The position numbers and the translations under genes are program-made. A stretch of DNA of 64,000 bases from Bacteroidia bacterium (lineage in GTDB: Bacteria > Bacteroidota > Bacteroidia > SXHM01): NCBI GenBank assembly GCA_022072225.1, contig JAJVIC010000009.1:651746-715745 (forward strand). Direction: 5' to 3'. The notes beneath the pieces were generated by a model, which was not told the origin of the DNA, did no database searches, and was given only the letters and a program-made list of their open reading frames with translations. Every line of letters starts with the position of its first letter. Position 1 is the stretch's first letter. Below are positions 63,550 through 64,000 of the stretch, piece after piece.

Positions 63550-63576
63550 CAGGATTTGTTGCAACGAATATAATAA

Positions 63577-63617
63577 AATTAAGTCTCTGTGGTAAAAACC
63601 CTTTGCGCCTTTTGTGA
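63577..63617. repeat. Dispersed simple repeat (CTCTGTGG/CTTTGCG)
   Basis: TAAGTCTCTGTGGT and ACCCTTTGCGCC in the divergent gap between the SprF-family gene and glutamine synthetase. Same phrase family as at 10257 and 22911. Confidence 0.55.
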
Positions 63618-63620
63618 AAC

Positions 63621-63642
63621 TATGGACTATAGACTATGGACT
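63621..63642. repeat. Heptamer tandem repeat upstream of glutamine synthetase
   Basis: Three units of type TATGGAC, TATAGAC, TATGGAC. It lies just before the -7 box of the next gene. Same family as 4862 and 27612. Confidence 0.75.
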
Positions 63643-63649
63643 CTTTTTC

Positions 63650-63657
63650 TACTTTTG
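63650..63657 (+). promoter_or_regulatory. Candidate -7 element for glutamine synthetase gene
   Basis: TACTTTTG matches TAnnTTTG, 22 bases before the ATG at 63680. The -33 position falls in the heptamer repeat and holds no TTG, so repeat changes could alter promoter spacing. Confidence 0.4.
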
Positions 63658-63679
63658 TCCATCACCAAACTATTCACCC

Positions 63680-64000
63680 ATGCCAACTACATCTGAAATC
63701 CTAAAAACCCTCAAAGCCTCAGGCGCCACCAAAGTAAAGCTTGCCGTAACCGATATTGACGGAGTATTGCGCGGAAAGGTGGTAAGCATCGAAAAATTTA
63801 TGGGCATAGCCGAAAAAGGTTTCGGCTTTTGCGATGTGGTTTTTGGCTGGGACAGCAGCGATGTAGCATACGATAATGCCACCTACACCGGCTGGCATAC
63901 CGGTTATCCCGATGCACAGGCAGTGGTTGATTTCAACACGTTTCGCAATATACCCTGGGAAAATAATCTTCCTTTCTTCCTTGCCGATTTTCGCAAAAAC
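63680..64000 (+). CDS. Glutamine synthetase-family protein (5' part)
   Basis: Only the first 107 codons are in the window; the gene runs off the right edge. The start MPTTSEILKTLKASGATKVK, then AVTDIDGVLRGK, GFGFCDVVFGWDSSD and YTGWHTGYPDAQ match the N-terminal beta-grasp domain of the glutamine-synthetase/gamma-glutamylpolyamine-synthetase group. The catalytic domain is outside, so whether it makes glutamine or another gamma-glutamyl amide cannot be told. Confidence 0.85.
   Translation, partial: MPTTSEILKTLKASGATKVKLAVTDIDGVLRGKVVSIEKFMGIAEKGFGFCDVVFGWDSSDVAYDNATYTGWHTGYPDAQAVVDFNTFRNIPWENNLPFFLADFRKN

Overview
The window looks like chromosomal DNA of a free-living or metagenomic member of the Bacteroidota. 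Evidence for this includes two proteins with type A and two with type B type IX secretion system (T9SS) C-terminal sorting domains, a PorP/SprF-family protein, a PorE-like OmpA protein, a GldA-like gliding ATPase, the Bacteroidota-type fused formimidoyltransferase-cyclodeaminase, and Bacteroidota promoters of the form TTG-N19-TAnnTTTG. Shine-Dalgarno sequences are mostly absent. I cannot assign genus or species. No phage, plasmid, transposase, CRISPR array or rRNA gene was seen. One tRNA (His, GTG) is present.

Layout. 0-4 kb: sucC, a secreted T9SS cargo protein, a small lipoprotein-like protein and a GT-C membrane enzyme. 4-11 kb: Mpl (peptidoglycan recycling), an AsmA-family protein with a long charged coiled coil, a PorE-like TPR/beta-propeller/OmpA protein, and rsgA. 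11-16 kb: two secreted unknowns, gldA, and a reverse-strand operon accA-lpxH-TPR/GT-C. 17-24 kb: ispE, ftcD-hutI (histidine breakdown), a small secreted protein, mazG-PAP2 and a TPR protein. 24-34 kb: a NagZ/beta-lactamase-fold fusion, a sialidase-fold T9SS cargo, a flippase and GT-C pair, and a copper P-type ATPase. 34-43 kb: tRNA-His, a SiaC-family protein, two POT peptide transporters, an HNH protein, and a three-domain MMPL/acyltransferase/methyltransferase protein. 43-55 kb: a second SiaC-family gene, then one 10.8-kb gene for a 3587-residue T9SS type B adhesin. 55-64 kb: M1 aminopeptidase, pcm, a Gfo/Idh oxidoreductase, a lipoprotein, an undecaprenyl-phosphate sugar transferase, a 21-bp minisatellite, a type B cargo/SprF pair, and the start of a glutamine synthetase.

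How the genes fit together. The recurrent theme is the cell surface: envelope synthesis (AccA, LpxH, IspE, sugar transferase, flippase, GT-C enzymes), peptidoglycan recycling (Mpl, NagZ fusion) and T9SS export of large adhesins. The rest is mainly housekeeping.

The most unusual layer is not a gene but small repeats. Several families of intergenic repeats (hairpins of about 60-95 bp and heptamer tandem repeats) are scattered through the window. Several lie inside coding sequence: in the middle of mpl, in the signal-peptide region of the NagZ fusion and of the M1 peptidase, at the GTG start of the PAP2 gene, and in a loop of a GT-C enzyme. The whole gap between two convergent genes at 61.6-61.9 kb is a perfectly phased array of 18 units of 21 bp, which I did not expect and cannot explain.
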